Source: Ancylobacter sp. SL191 (lineage in GTDB: Bacteria > Pseudomonadota > Alphaproteobacteria > Rhizobiales > Xanthobacteraceae). From it: a stretch of 64,000 bases of DNA. Below the pieces are notes generated by a model. The model worked only from the letters and a program-made list of their open reading frames with translations. It had not been told where the DNA came from and did not search any database. Location of the stretch: positions 3,509,001-3,573,000 of the forward strand of contig NZ_CP113056.1 of assembly GCF_026625645.1 (NCBI RefSeq), read 5' to 3'. The position numbers and the translations under genes are program-made. Positions 43,915-54,007 of this stretch are shown one piece after another; the first letter of the stretch is position 1; every line of letters begins with the position of its first letter.

Positions 43915-45228
43915 TCACCGCTCGCGAAAGGCGCGGGCGATCTGATCCTGCAACGGCTTGGCGATGTATTGCAGCGGCGTGCGATCCTGCGTGCGCACGA
44001 ACACTTCGGCCTGCATGCCCGCGCTGACCGTCTGCGGCGCCAACCGCGCCAGCTCCTCGGGCGGGATCGCCACCCGGATCGTGTAGAACACCGCGCCGGT
44101 CTGCGGGTCGCGGCTGGTGTCGGGCGAGACACGTGCCACCGTGCCGGCAAGTAGCGGCGTGGTGCGCTGGTTGAAGGCGTGGATGCGCACATCCGCCCGC
44201 TGGCCGGGCACGATCTGGTCGATATCCGGCGGGTTGACCCGCGCCTCCACCTGAAGCGCCTCGCGCGCTGGCACGATCAGCAGGACCGGCTCGGCCGGGG
44301 TGATAACGCCGCCCACCGTATGGACGGCGAGCTGATGCACGAAGCCCGCGCTCGGCGCCCTGATGTCGACGCGCTTCAACTGGTCCTCGGCGGCGACGCG
44401 GCGTTCAACGAGCTCGGCCGCCTTGGCCTGAATCTCGCTCAGTTCCTTCATCACCTCCTCGCGCAGCACATCGTCGATCTCGATGATCTGCAGCCGGGTC
44501 TCGGCGATCTTGCCCTCGGTTTGCGCGACAGCCGCAATGAAGCGGCCCTTCTCGCCATCGAGCTCCGCCGCCTCGCGCTCCAGCGCCGCCTTGCGGCTCA
44601 GCGCCACGAGGTTCTTGGCGTAGAGGTCGCGCACACCCTTCAGTTCCTCGGCAATCAGCGCCGCCTGCCGGTCGCGCGCCGCCTGCTGGGCGCGCAGACC
44701 GGTCACCTCGTCCTCAAGCTGACCGATCCGCCGGGCAAGCTGGGCCTTGCGCCCTTCACGCGCCGCCCGGCGCGCCTCGAACTGGTTCTGCTCGGTGGCG
44801 ATCAGCTTGGCGATTGCCGGCTCCCCGGCTCGCGGCATCAGCTCCGGCGCCACCTCGATGACCTCAAGGCGGTCGCGCTCGGCGATCAACCGCCCCTGCC
44901 GGGCGGCAAAGTCGTCAAGTTGCTGGGTTACCACCTGAAGATTGGCGCGGGTGATGGTGTCGTCGAGCCGGATCAGCACCGCGCCCGCCTCCACCTGGTC
45001 GCCCTCGCGCACCTTCAATTCGCCGACCACGCCGCCGGTGGCGTGCTGCACCTTCTTCACATTGCCATCGACGACGAACTGGCCGGTGGCAACGACCGCG
45101 CCGTTGAGGGTCGATGTCAGCGCCCAGACTCCCACCGTGCCGGCGAACAGCAGCACCGCCGCCCCGCCGAGAAGGGTCAGGCGCCGCAGGGCGGGGCCGT
45201 GCTCCGAAGTTGATGCCAGGATCGTCAT
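43915..45228 (-). CDS. Type I secretion periplasmic adaptor (HlyD/PrtE family), second system
   Basis: A 437-residue adaptor whose ATG overlaps the exporter stop (ATGA). One N-terminal membrane helix (LTLLGGAAVLLFAGTVGVWAL) is followed by the lipoyl half (VQHATGGVVGELKVREGDQVEAG), a long coiled-coil hairpin (~95-270) and a C-terminal barrel with RAPSAGFVHQLAVHTVGGVITP. It presumably serves the giant cellulase-like protein encoded next. The outer-membrane channel is not in the window. Confidence 0.94.
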   Translation of the reverse strand: MTILASTSEHGPALRRLTLLGGAAVLLFAGTVGVWALTSTLNGAVVATGQFVVDGNVKKVQHATGGVVGELKVREGDQVEAGAVLIRLDDTITRANLQVVTQQLDDFAARQGRLIAERDRLEVIEVAPELMPRAGEPAIAKLIATEQNQFEARRAAREGRKAQLARRIGQLEDEVTGLRAQQAARDRQAALIAEELKGVRDLYAKNLVALSRKAALEREAAELDGEKGRFIAAVAQTEGKIAETRLQIIEIDDVLREEVMKELSEIQAKAAELVERRVAAEDQLKRVDIRAPSAGFVHQLAVHTVGGVITPAEPVLLIVPAREALQVEARVNPPDIDQIVPGQRADVRIHAFNQRTTPLLAGTVARVSPDTSRDPQTGAVFYTIRVAIPPEELARLAPQTVSAGMQAEVFVRTQDRTPLQYIAKPLQDQIARAFRER

Positions 45229-46970
45229 GAGGCCACCGCCGTGCGCTTGATGCCGGGCACGCCGTTTTGCCGGGCGAGCTTGCCCAGAACGTCCTCCTTC
45301 GGGCCAAAGGCCTGAATCCGCCCATCGCCCATCAGCGCGAGCCGGTCGAGCGAGGAAATCGCGCTCTGGCGATGGGTGACGACGATCACGATGCCGCCGC
45401 GCGCGCGCACGCCCTGCACCGCCTGCGTGAGCGCGGCGTCGCCGTCCGGGTCGAGATTGGAATTCGGCTCGTCGAGCACGACCAGGAAGGGCGCACCATA
45501 GAGCGCGCGGGCCAGGCCGATGCGCTGGCGCTGCCCGCCGGAGAGCGCCATGCCGCCCTCACCGATGCGGGTGTCGTACCCCTCTTCCAGTCGCAGGATC
45601 AGCTCATGCGCACCCGCCGCCCGTGCCGCCGCGACGATGGCCTCGCCGGGCGCGTTCGGCGTGAAGCGGGCGATGTTCTCCGCCACCGTGCCCTCGAACA
45701 GCTCGACATCCTGCGGCAGGTAGCCGACATGGCGGCCCAGCGCGTCAGGCGCCCATTGATCGAGGCTGGCGCCGTCGAGCCGGACCTCGCCCTTGAGCGG
45801 GCGCCACACGCCGACCAGCGCCCGCACCAGCGTCGACTTGCCGGACGCGCTCGGCCCGATGATGCCGAGCCCCTGCCCCGCCTCCACCTGCAGCGACACG
45901 CCCGACAGGATCGGCGCCGAGCGGCCCGGCGCCGCGACAACGAGATTGTCGACGGTCAGCAGCGCCGCCGGTACGGGAAGCGGGGTGTGGTGACGCTCGG
46001 CCAGAGCGGGCGAGGCCAGCACCTGTTCGAGACGGCGTAGCCCGAGGCGCGCGGCCACGAAGCCCTTCCAGTTGCCGACGGCGATCTCGATGGGGGCCAG
46101 CGCGCGCGACGTCATGATGGAGGCGGCGATCATCGCGCCGCCGGAAATCTGGTCGTGAATGGCGAGATAGGCGCCGAGCCCCAGCACCGCCGATTGCAGC
46201 ACCATGCGGAACACCTTGGCAAAGGCGCCGCTGGAGCCTGTCACATCGGCGGCGGCCAGCCAGTCGCTGACATGCCGGCGGTTCGCCTCCTCCCATCGGT
46301 TGGCGAAGGCGCCGCCCATGCCCATGGCAGTCAGCGCCTCGGCATTACGGCGGTTCGCCTCGGCAATCGCCTCGCGCGTGCCGCGGCTGGTCATCTGCGC
46401 CTTCATGGCGGCGCGGCTGGCCTGTTCGGTGGCCCAGGTCAGCGCGACGATGATGATCCCGCCGCCGAGCGCCAGCAGGCCGAGCCAGGGGTGCAGCAGG
46501 AAGCAGCCGGCGAAGAATAGGGGCATCCACGGCATGTCGAACAGCGCCGTGGGCCCGAGCGATGCCAGGAACGCGCGGATCTGGTCGAGGTCGCGCACGG
46601 GTTGGAGCGCCTCCTCGGCGCGCCGGCCCGCCAGCGAAAGGCCTCGCGCGGCACCGAAGGCCAGCGGCGAGACCTGCTCGTCGAAGCGCGCCCCGATGCG
46701 CGCCAGCATCTTCACCCGCACCGCGTCGAGGAAACCTTGCAGGACGTAGGCGACCAGCAGCAGCAGTGACAGGCCGATCAGGGTCGGCACGCTGCGCGAG
46801 CTCAGCACCCGGTCATAGACCTGCAGCATGTAGAGCGAGCCGGCGAGCATCAGCAGGTTGATGACGGCGGAGAATCCCGCCACGGCGACGAAAGCCGGCC
46901 GGCAGGCGGACAGGGCACGGGAGACGGGCGAGGCGGCGGCCATCAGGAACCTCGGAAGACTGAGCCTCAT
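45225..46970 (-). CDS. Type I secretion system permease/ATPase (PrtD family), second system
   Basis: A 581-residue exporter with the PrtD membrane signature FSAVINLLMLAGSLYMLQVYDRV. The ATPase has Walker A GPSASGKST, signature LSGGQRQRIGLARAL and Walker B FLVVLDEPNSNLD. It is homologous to the exporter at 8102-9802 but clearly diverged, so the two systems are not a recent duplication. First gene of the exporter-adaptor pair, with the cellulase-like gene after it. The 31-base element lies ~105 bases upstream. Confidence 0.94.
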   Translation of the reverse strand: MRLSLPRFLMAAASPVSRALSACRPAFVAVAGFSAVINLLMLAGSLYMLQVYDRVLSSRSVPTLIGLSLLLLVAYVLQGFLDAVRVKMLARIGARFDEQVSPLAFGAARGLSLAGRRAEEALQPVRDLDQIRAFLASLGPTALFDMPWMPLFFAGCFLLHPWLGLLALGGGIIIVALTWATEQASRAAMKAQMTSRGTREAIAEANRRNAEALTAMGMGGAFANRWEEANRRHVSDWLAAADVTGSSGAFAKVFRMVLQSAVLGLGAYLAIHDQISGGAMIAASIMTSRALAPIEIAVGNWKGFVAARLGLRRLEQVLASPALAERHHTPLPVPAALLTVDNLVVAAPGRSAPILSGVSLQVEAGQGLGIIGPSASGKSTLVRALVGVWRPLKGEVRLDGASLDQWAPDALGRHVGYLPQDVELFEGTVAENIARFTPNAPGEAIVAAARAAGAHELILRLEEGYDTRIGEGGMALSGGQRQRIGLARALYGAPFLVVLDEPNSNLDPDGDAALTQAVQGVRARGGIVIVVTHRQSAISSLDRLALMGDGRIQAFGPKEDVLGKLARQNGVPGIKRTAVAS

Positions 46971-47071
46971 GCACGCCCGCGAATTACGGATCGGCGCGGC
47001 TTGCCGGCGCTAGGCACCGTCGCCGAAAGATGCCATGGGCTAGGCATCCCGGCACCGGCGCGGCGGCCGCG

Positions 47072-47102
47072 ACTCGATGAACGGGGCGCAGAAATCGACG
47101 AG
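47072..47102. promoter_or_regulatory. 31-base element upstream of the second type I exporter (copy B)
   Basis: Matches 43864-43894 with three mismatches and lies about 100 bases before the exporter start, in the divergent gap with the LytS-like kinase gene. It may be bound by the LytTR regulator encoded on the other side. Confidence 0.55.
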
Positions 47103-47164
47103 CCTGACACCGCCCCCGGCCCACCGGTGCGCGGCGCGGGCGCAGGCCCTCAGGAGAACCGTCG

Positions 47165-48283
47165 GTGCCCGCTTCGCTCACCCTCCCGTCCGGCCCATTC
47201 AGCGGCGCGTGGCATCGCCTGAGCCCGTTCGCGCGGGCGCAGATTGTCGGCTGGGGCCTGTTCACGCTGGTCGATCTGGTGAACCGGCAGCTCACCTATC
47301 AAGATCTCACGGTCGCGCTGGTGATGAGCGCGCTGATTTACCTGCTGCTCGCCGGGCTCTCCACCGGCCTCGGCGGCCTCTATGACCGCGTCTTTCCCCG
47401 CACGGTGCTCGGACCGTGGAACGTCGCTGGCATGGCGCTGCTCGCGAGCGGGGCGTCCGCGGTCATCGTTCTCGTCACCGTTCTGGTGCGCCAGAGCTTT
47501 GGCTGGAGCATCCCGGACTGGGGCGTGCTGGAGGAGATCGCGCTGCCCTTCACGCATTACGCGGTGGCGCTGACCGGCTGGAGCCTGCTGTTCTTCTGGA
47601 TCCGCACCGACCGCCAGCGGCAGGCGGCGCATGCGGCGGCGCTCAGCGCCGAGACGCAGATGCTCGCGGCCAAGGCGGAGGCGCTTACTGCGGAAATCCA
47701 GCAGCTTCGCCTGCAGATCAACCCGCATTTCCTGTTCAACGCGCTGAACGGGATCGCCGAGGAGGTGCCGGAGCATCCCAAGGCGGCGCTGGCGATGCTG
47801 CGCGACCTCACCGACTATCTGCGCCATGTGCTCGCCGGCATCCGCGTGCCCGTGGTGCCGGTGAAAGAAGAGGTGGCCGCCCTAGCCGCCTATCTGCGCA
47901 TCCAGCAGGCCCGTTTCGGCGCCCGCCTGCGGGTGCGGGTGGAGATGGACCCCGCCGCCGCCGGCCGGCAGATCGCCAACAGCCTGCTCCAGCCGCTGGC
48001 CGAGAACGCCGTCGAGCATGGCGACCGCTCGCAGGTGCTGGAACTCACCGTCAGCGTGCGGCTGGAAGGCCCGGCGTTGCGGATCGACATCAGCAATACC
48101 GGCCGGTTGGACCCGGCACATCGGCTGCGCGCCGGCCATGGGCTCGGCCTCGCCAATTTGCGCCGGCGTCTTGATGTTCATTATCCCGCGCGGCACGCCT
48201 TCAGCCTGCACGAGGCCGCGAGTGGGACCGGGCAGGTCATCGCCACACTTACACTGGAGGGCGACGCGTGCTCCGCGTCCTGA
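47165..48283 (+). CDS. LytS-type sensor histidine kinase
   Basis: A 372-residue membrane kinase from GTG 47165 behind AGGAGA. About four N-terminal membrane spans are followed by a coiled coil and the HisKA_7TM/His_kinase family box LQINPHFLFNALNGI with the phosphoacceptor His188, then a C-terminal ATPase with N and G boxes (PLAENAVEHG; GHGLGLANLRRRL). It overlaps the response regulator by 16 bases. The first span lacks a recognisable large sensor domain, so the signal may be sensed within the membrane. Confidence 0.92.
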   Translation: MPASLTLPSGPFSGAWHRLSPFARAQIVGWGLFTLVDLVNRQLTYQDLTVALVMSALIYLLLAGLSTGLGGLYDRVFPRTVLGPWNVAGMALLASGASAVIVLVTVLVRQSFGWSIPDWGVLEEIALPFTHYAVALTGWSLLFFWIRTDRQRQAAHAAALSAETQMLAAKAEALTAEIQQLRLQINPHFLFNALNGIAEEVPEHPKAALAMLRDLTDYLRHVLAGIRVPVVPVKEEVAALAAYLRIQQARFGARLRVRVEMDPAAAGRQIANSLLQPLAENAVEHGDRSQVLELTVSVRLEGPALRIDISNTGRLDPAHRLRAGHGLGLANLRRRLDVHYPARHAFSLHEAASGTGQVIATLTLEGDACSAS

Positions 48284-48978
48284 TTGCTGATGACGAGCCT
48301 CTGGCGCGCCGCGCCCTGCGCCGGCTGCTCGCGGCCCATGCCGATGTCGAGATCGTCGGCGAGGCCGAGAGCGTGGGCGAGGCGGCTGAGCTGCTCGGCC
48401 GACTCCAGCCCGATCTCGTCCTCCTCGATATCCAGTTCAACGGCCCTGACGGCTTCGACCTGCTTGCCGCCACGCCGACGCCGCCGCGCGTCATCTTCGT
48501 CACCGCCTATGCCGAGTATGCCGTGGAAGCCTTCGCCGTGGAGGCGGTGGACTATCTGCTCAAGCCCGTGGCGCCAGAACGGCTCGACACGGCGCTCGAC
48601 CGCGTGCGGCGGCTGCTCCCCGCCCATCCGCCCGCCAGCGACATGATGGAGCTGCGCGTGCCCGGCCGCGTGGTGCGCTGCCCGCCCACCGACATTCTCG
48701 CCATCGAGGCGGAGGGCGACTTCAGCCGCGTGCATGTCGCCGACCAACCGCCGCTGATGATCCTGCGCAGTGTCGGCCAGTTCGCCGCCAGCCTTCCCTC
48801 CCCGCCCTTCCTGCGGCTCGGGCGTTCGATCATCGTCAATTGCGACCGCATCCGCAGCGTCGACACGCGCTCGCGCGATGAGGTGCGGCTTGCCTTGCAG
48901 GGAATGGCCGAGCCCATCCGCCTCGGCCGAGCCGCCGCCTCCCGCCTGAAGCAGGCCCTTTCCGGCTCGCGCGACTAG
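48268..48978 (+). CDS. LytTR-family response regulator
   Basis: A 236-residue regulator starting at GTG 48268. The receiver domain has DDE at residues ~8-10, phosphoacceptor Asp54 (LVLLDIQ) and KP near residue 103. The C-terminal LytTR DNA-binding domain (~140-236) is recognised by DILAIEAEGDFSRVHVADQ and FLRLGRSIIVN. LytTR proteins bind repeated sites upstream of cell-envelope or secretion genes. The duplicated 31-base element near the cellulase and exporter is the obvious candidate target here. Confidence 0.92.
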   Translation: MLRVLIADDEPLARRALRRLLAAHADVEIVGEAESVGEAAELLGRLQPDLVLLDIQFNGPDGFDLLAATPTPPRVIFVTAYAEYAVEAFAVEAVDYLLKPVAPERLDTALDRVRRLLPAHPPASDMMELRVPGRVVRCPPTDILAIEAEGDFSRVHVADQPPLMILRSVGQFAASLPSPPFLRLGRSIIVNCDRIRSVDTRSRDEVRLALQGMAEPIRLGRAAASRLKQALSGSRD

Positions 48979-49225
48979 CCGCCATCGCCGCCCCTCGAAC
49001 CCGCCTCGCCACGTTGAAGACGTTCCCCGGCCCTCGCCTGTCGGCGGGCGGAGCGGGATGCCGCGCGGCGTTTCGCCAGCCCACCGGCCTGCGGTTTTCA
49101 ACGAAGCGGCCAACGCTGAAAAGTAAAACAGTATGACTATTCAGCCTCTCTAGACTGTGGCATAGATTCCCTGCCGGCAAGCGACCCGACAGTGGCGCGG
49201 CGGCACCACCAACGGGAGGACGCCA

Positions 49226-50191
49226 ATGAATTTCAGGGCTTTGCTGCTCGCGACCGCCATAGGCGGCGCGCTTCTGTCCGCCGGCGCGCAGGCCGCGGAC
49301 CTCACCATCGGTTTCTCGCAGATCGGTTCGGAGTCGGGCTGGCGCGCGGCCGAAACCACCGTTTCCAAGGCCGAGGCCAAGAAGCGGAACATCAATTTCA
49401 AGATCGCCGACGCCCAGCAGAAGCAGGAGAACCAGATCAAGGCGATCCGCTCCTTCATCGCGCAGGGCGTGGACGCCATCTTCCTCGCGCCTGTCGTGTC
49501 CACCGGCTGGGACTCGGTGCTGAAGGAAGCGCAGGAGGCCAAGATCCCGGTCGTCCTGCTGGATCGCGACATCGATCCCGCTGGCAAAAACCTCTACCTC
49601 ACCGCCGTGACCTCCGACTCCGTGCATGAAGGCAAGGTCGCCGGTGAGTGGCTGGTGAAGACGGTCGGCTCCAAGCCCTGCAATGTGGTGGAGCTTCAGG
49701 GCACAGTCGGCGCTTCCGTCGCCACCAACCGCAAGAAGGGCTTCGAGGACGGCATTGCCGGCGCATCGAACGTCAAGATCATCCGCAGCCAGACCGGCGA
49801 CTTCACCCGCGCCAAGGGCAAGGAAGTCATGGAGAGCTTCATCAAGGCCGAAGGCGGCGGCAAGAATATCTGCGCGGTCTACGCCCATAATGACGACATG
49901 ATGGTCGGCGCGATCCAGGCCATGAAGGAAGCCGGCCTGAAGCCCGGGACCGATGTCCTCACCGTCTCCATCGACGCCGTGCCGGACATCTTCAAGGCCA
50001 TGGCCGCCGGCGAGGCGAACGCGACCGTCGAGCTGACGCCGAACATGGCAGGCCCGGCCTTCGACGCCGTCATCGCCTACAAGACCAAGGGCACCGTGCC
50101 GCCCAAGTGGATCCAGACGGAATCCAAGCTCTACACGCAGGCGGATAACCCGAAGGCGATCTACGAGTCGAAGAAAGACCTCGGTTACTGA
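49226..50191 (+). CDS. ytfQ: Galactofuranose-type ABC transporter substrate-binding protein
   Basis: A 321-residue periplasmic receptor with a Sec signal ending GAQA. The mature protein is very close by eye to E. coli YtfQ throughout (LTIGFSQIGSESGWRAAE; QQKQENQIKAIRSFIAQGVDAIFLAP; CNVVELQGTVGASVATNRKKGF). YtfQ is known to bind galactofuranose. It is the first gene of a four-gene transporter set, 247 bases after the response regulator. Confidence 0.95.
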   Translation: MNFRALLLATAIGGALLSAGAQAADLTIGFSQIGSESGWRAAETTVSKAEAKKRNINFKIADAQQKQENQIKAIRSFIAQGVDAIFLAPVVSTGWDSVLKEAQEAKIPVVLLDRDIDPAGKNLYLTAVTSDSVHEGKVAGEWLVKTVGSKPCNVVELQGTVGASVATNRKKGFEDGIAGASNVKIIRSQTGDFTRAKGKEVMESFIKAEGGGKNICAVYAHNDDMMVGAIQAMKEAGLKPGTDVLTVSIDAVPDIFKAMAAGEANATVELTPNMAGPAFDAVIAYKTKGTVPPKWIQTESKLYTQADNPKAIYESKKDLGY

Positions 50192-50299
50192 GCCGGCTCC
50201 GCCGCGGGCGCTCCTCGCGCGCCCCCGGTGCCCGCTCCGCGCGGGCCGGCCCTCCTCCGGTCGGCCCGCGCTGTTTTCCAGGCTTGTTCCGAGGTCGCC

Positions 50300-51895
<1,596 letters not shown>

Positions 51896-51905
51896 GGAGG
51901 GCCGG

Positions 51906-52913
51906 ATGCTCATGAAGCTGCCGCGCATCGGCACCTCGCAGATCGTCGCCCTCGCCCTCATCCTCGCGGCCAACTGGTACGTCTCGCCGCAATTCTTCGA
52001 CATCCGCCTGCAGGACGGCCGGCTGTTCGGCAGCGTCATCGACGTGCTCAACCGCGGCGCGCCCGTCGCCCTACTGGCGCTCGGCATGGTGCTGGTGATC
52101 GCCATGCGGGGCATCGACCTCTCGGTCGGCGCGGTGATGGCGATCTGCGGCGCAATTGCCGCCAGCCTCGCCGACAGCCATCCCCTGCCCGTCGTGCTCG
52201 CCGCCGCCTTGGGCGCGGGGCTGCTCTGCGGGCTATGGAACGGCCTGCTGGTGGCGGTGCTCGGCATCCAGCCCATCGTTGCGACGCTGATCCTCATGGT
52301 GGCCGGGCGCGGCATCGCCCAGCTCATCACTGAGGGGCGGATCGTCACCTTCACCTCGCCGGAGCTGGCCTTTCTCGGCGGCGGCTCGGTGTTCGGCCTG
52401 CCGACGCCGGTGGCGCTGACGCTGGGCATGACCGTGCTCACCCTCATTGTCGTGCGCGGCACCGCGCTGGGCCTGATGATCGAGGCGACCGGCGGCAATC
52501 CGCGCGCCAGCGCGCTGGCCGGCATCGGCACCCGGGCCATCACCCTCGCCGTCTATGTCTGGAGCGGGCTCTGCGCCGCGCTGGCCGGCATCGTCGCCGC
52601 CGCCGACATTCTCGGCGCCGACGCCAACAATGCCGGGCTGTGGCTGGAGCTCGACGCCATCCTCGCCGTGGTGATCGGCGGCACCTCGCTGTTCGGCGGG
52701 CGCTTCTCCATCGTGCTCGCCGTCATCGGCGCCCTCATCATCCAGGCGATGAACACCGGCATCCTGCTCTCCGGCTTTCCGCCGGAGACCAATCTCGTGG
52801 TGAAGGCCGTGGTGGTCCTGGCGGTGCTGCTGGCCCAGTCGCCTCGGCTCGGCGGGCATCTGGCGGGGCTGCGTGTGCAGTTCGGCCGGGGCAAGCGGGA
52901 AGGAAAATCCTGA
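51906..52913 (+). CDS. ytfT: Galactofuranose-type ABC transporter permease
   Basis: A 335-residue permease from ATG 51906 behind GGAGGG. It belongs to the RbsC-like family (GMVLVIAMRGIDLSVGAVMAICGAIAA; LDAILAVVIGGTSLFGGR). Stop and next start overlap (TGATG). Order and similarity to the neighbours identify it as YtfT. Confidence 0.92.
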   Translation: MLMKLPRIGTSQIVALALILAANWYVSPQFFDIRLQDGRLFGSVIDVLNRGAPVALLALGMVLVIAMRGIDLSVGAVMAICGAIAASLADSHPLPVVLAAALGAGLLCGLWNGLLVAVLGIQPIVATLILMVAGRGIAQLITEGRIVTFTSPELAFLGGGSVFGLPTPVALTLGMTVLTLIVVRGTALGLMIEATGGNPRASALAGIGTRAITLAVYVWSGLCAALAGIVAAADILGADANNAGLWLELDAILAVVIGGTSLFGGRFSIVLAVIGALIIQAMNTGILLSGFPPETNLVVKAVVVLAVLLAQSPRLGGHLAGLRVQFGRGKREGKS

Positions 52914-53905
52914 TGGGCGCGATCTCCCGCCTGACGCCGGTACTGGCGACCACGGTTGTCTTCCTCGTCGGCTTTCTCATCTGCGCGACCATCTACCCGA
53001 ACTTCGCCTCGCTGCGGGTGGTGATGAACCTGCTGACCGACAACGCCTTTCTCGGCATCGTCGCGGTCGGCATGACCTTCGTCATCATCTCCGGCGGCAT
53101 CGACCTGTCGGTCGGCTCGGTCATCGGCTTCACCACCGTGTTCCTGGCGCTGGCCATCGAGCGCTGGGGCGTGCCGCCGCTCGCCGCCTTTGTGCTGATC
53201 CTCGTGCTCTGCGCCGCCTTCGGGGCGGCGATGGGGGCGATGATCCAGTATTTCGAGCTACCGCCCTTCATCGTCACGCTGGCCGGCATGTTCCTCGCGC
53301 GCGGGGTCAGCTTCCTGCTCTCCACCGAGTCGATCCCGATCAATGCCGAGCTCTACGCCACGCTGTCCGACCACGCGATCCGGCTGACGGGCGGGGCGCG
53401 GCTGACGGTGCCGGCGATCATCATGCTGGCGGTGGTCGCGGGCGGCATGGTGCTGCTGCACCTCACCCGCTTCGGGGCGAATGTCTATGCGCTCGGCGGC
53501 TCGCGCAGCGCGACGGCGCTGATGGGAATCAACGTGCCGCGCACCACGGTGCTGATCTACACCCTGTCGAGCGTGCTCGCGGGACTGTCGGGCATCGTCT
53601 TCTCGCTCTACACCTCCTCGGGCTATTCGCTCTCCGCCGTGGGCGTGGAGCTCGACGCGATCGCCGCCGTGGTGATCGGCGGCACGCTGCTCTCGGGCGG
53701 TTATGGCTTCGTCATCGGCTCCTTCCTCGGCGTGCTGATCCAGGGGCTGATCCAGACCTATATCAGCTTCGACGGCATGCTCTCGAGCTGGTGGGCGAAG
53801 ATCGCCACGGGGCTGCTCCTCTTCGTGTTCATCGCCTTTCAGCAGCTGACGCTCCACCTCGCCCGCCGACCCGCGCGCCGGGCACCGGGCGTCGCGCAGG
53901 TGTGA
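52913..53905 (+). CDS. yjfF: Galactofuranose-type ABC transporter permease (second)
   Basis: A 330-residue RbsC-like permease (GMTFVIISGGIDLSVGSVIGFTTVFLAL; LDAIAAVVIGGTLLSGGYG) translationally coupled to ytfT. The two permeases form a heterodimer in the characterised E. coli system. It is followed by an aldehyde dehydrogenase gene after about 100 bases. Confidence 0.92.
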   Translation: MGAISRLTPVLATTVVFLVGFLICATIYPNFASLRVVMNLLTDNAFLGIVAVGMTFVIISGGIDLSVGSVIGFTTVFLALAIERWGVPPLAAFVLILVLCAAFGAAMGAMIQYFELPPFIVTLAGMFLARGVSFLLSTESIPINAELYATLSDHAIRLTGGARLTVPAIIMLAVVAGGMVLLHLTRFGANVYALGGSRSATALMGINVPRTTVLIYTLSSVLAGLSGIVFSLYTSSGYSLSAVGVELDAIAAVVIGGTLLSGGYGFVIGSFLGVLIQGLIQTYISFDGMLSSWWAKIATGLLLFVFIAFQQLTLHLARRPARRAPGVAQV

Positions 53906-54007
53906 CGCGCGGCACGGAGTTTGCGAGTATCGTGCGCGAGGGCGACGCGAGCCGCGCCCCTGCGCCGGGCTGTCGCCCGTTGCGTTCCTGACGAGAGATG
54001 AACCCGC

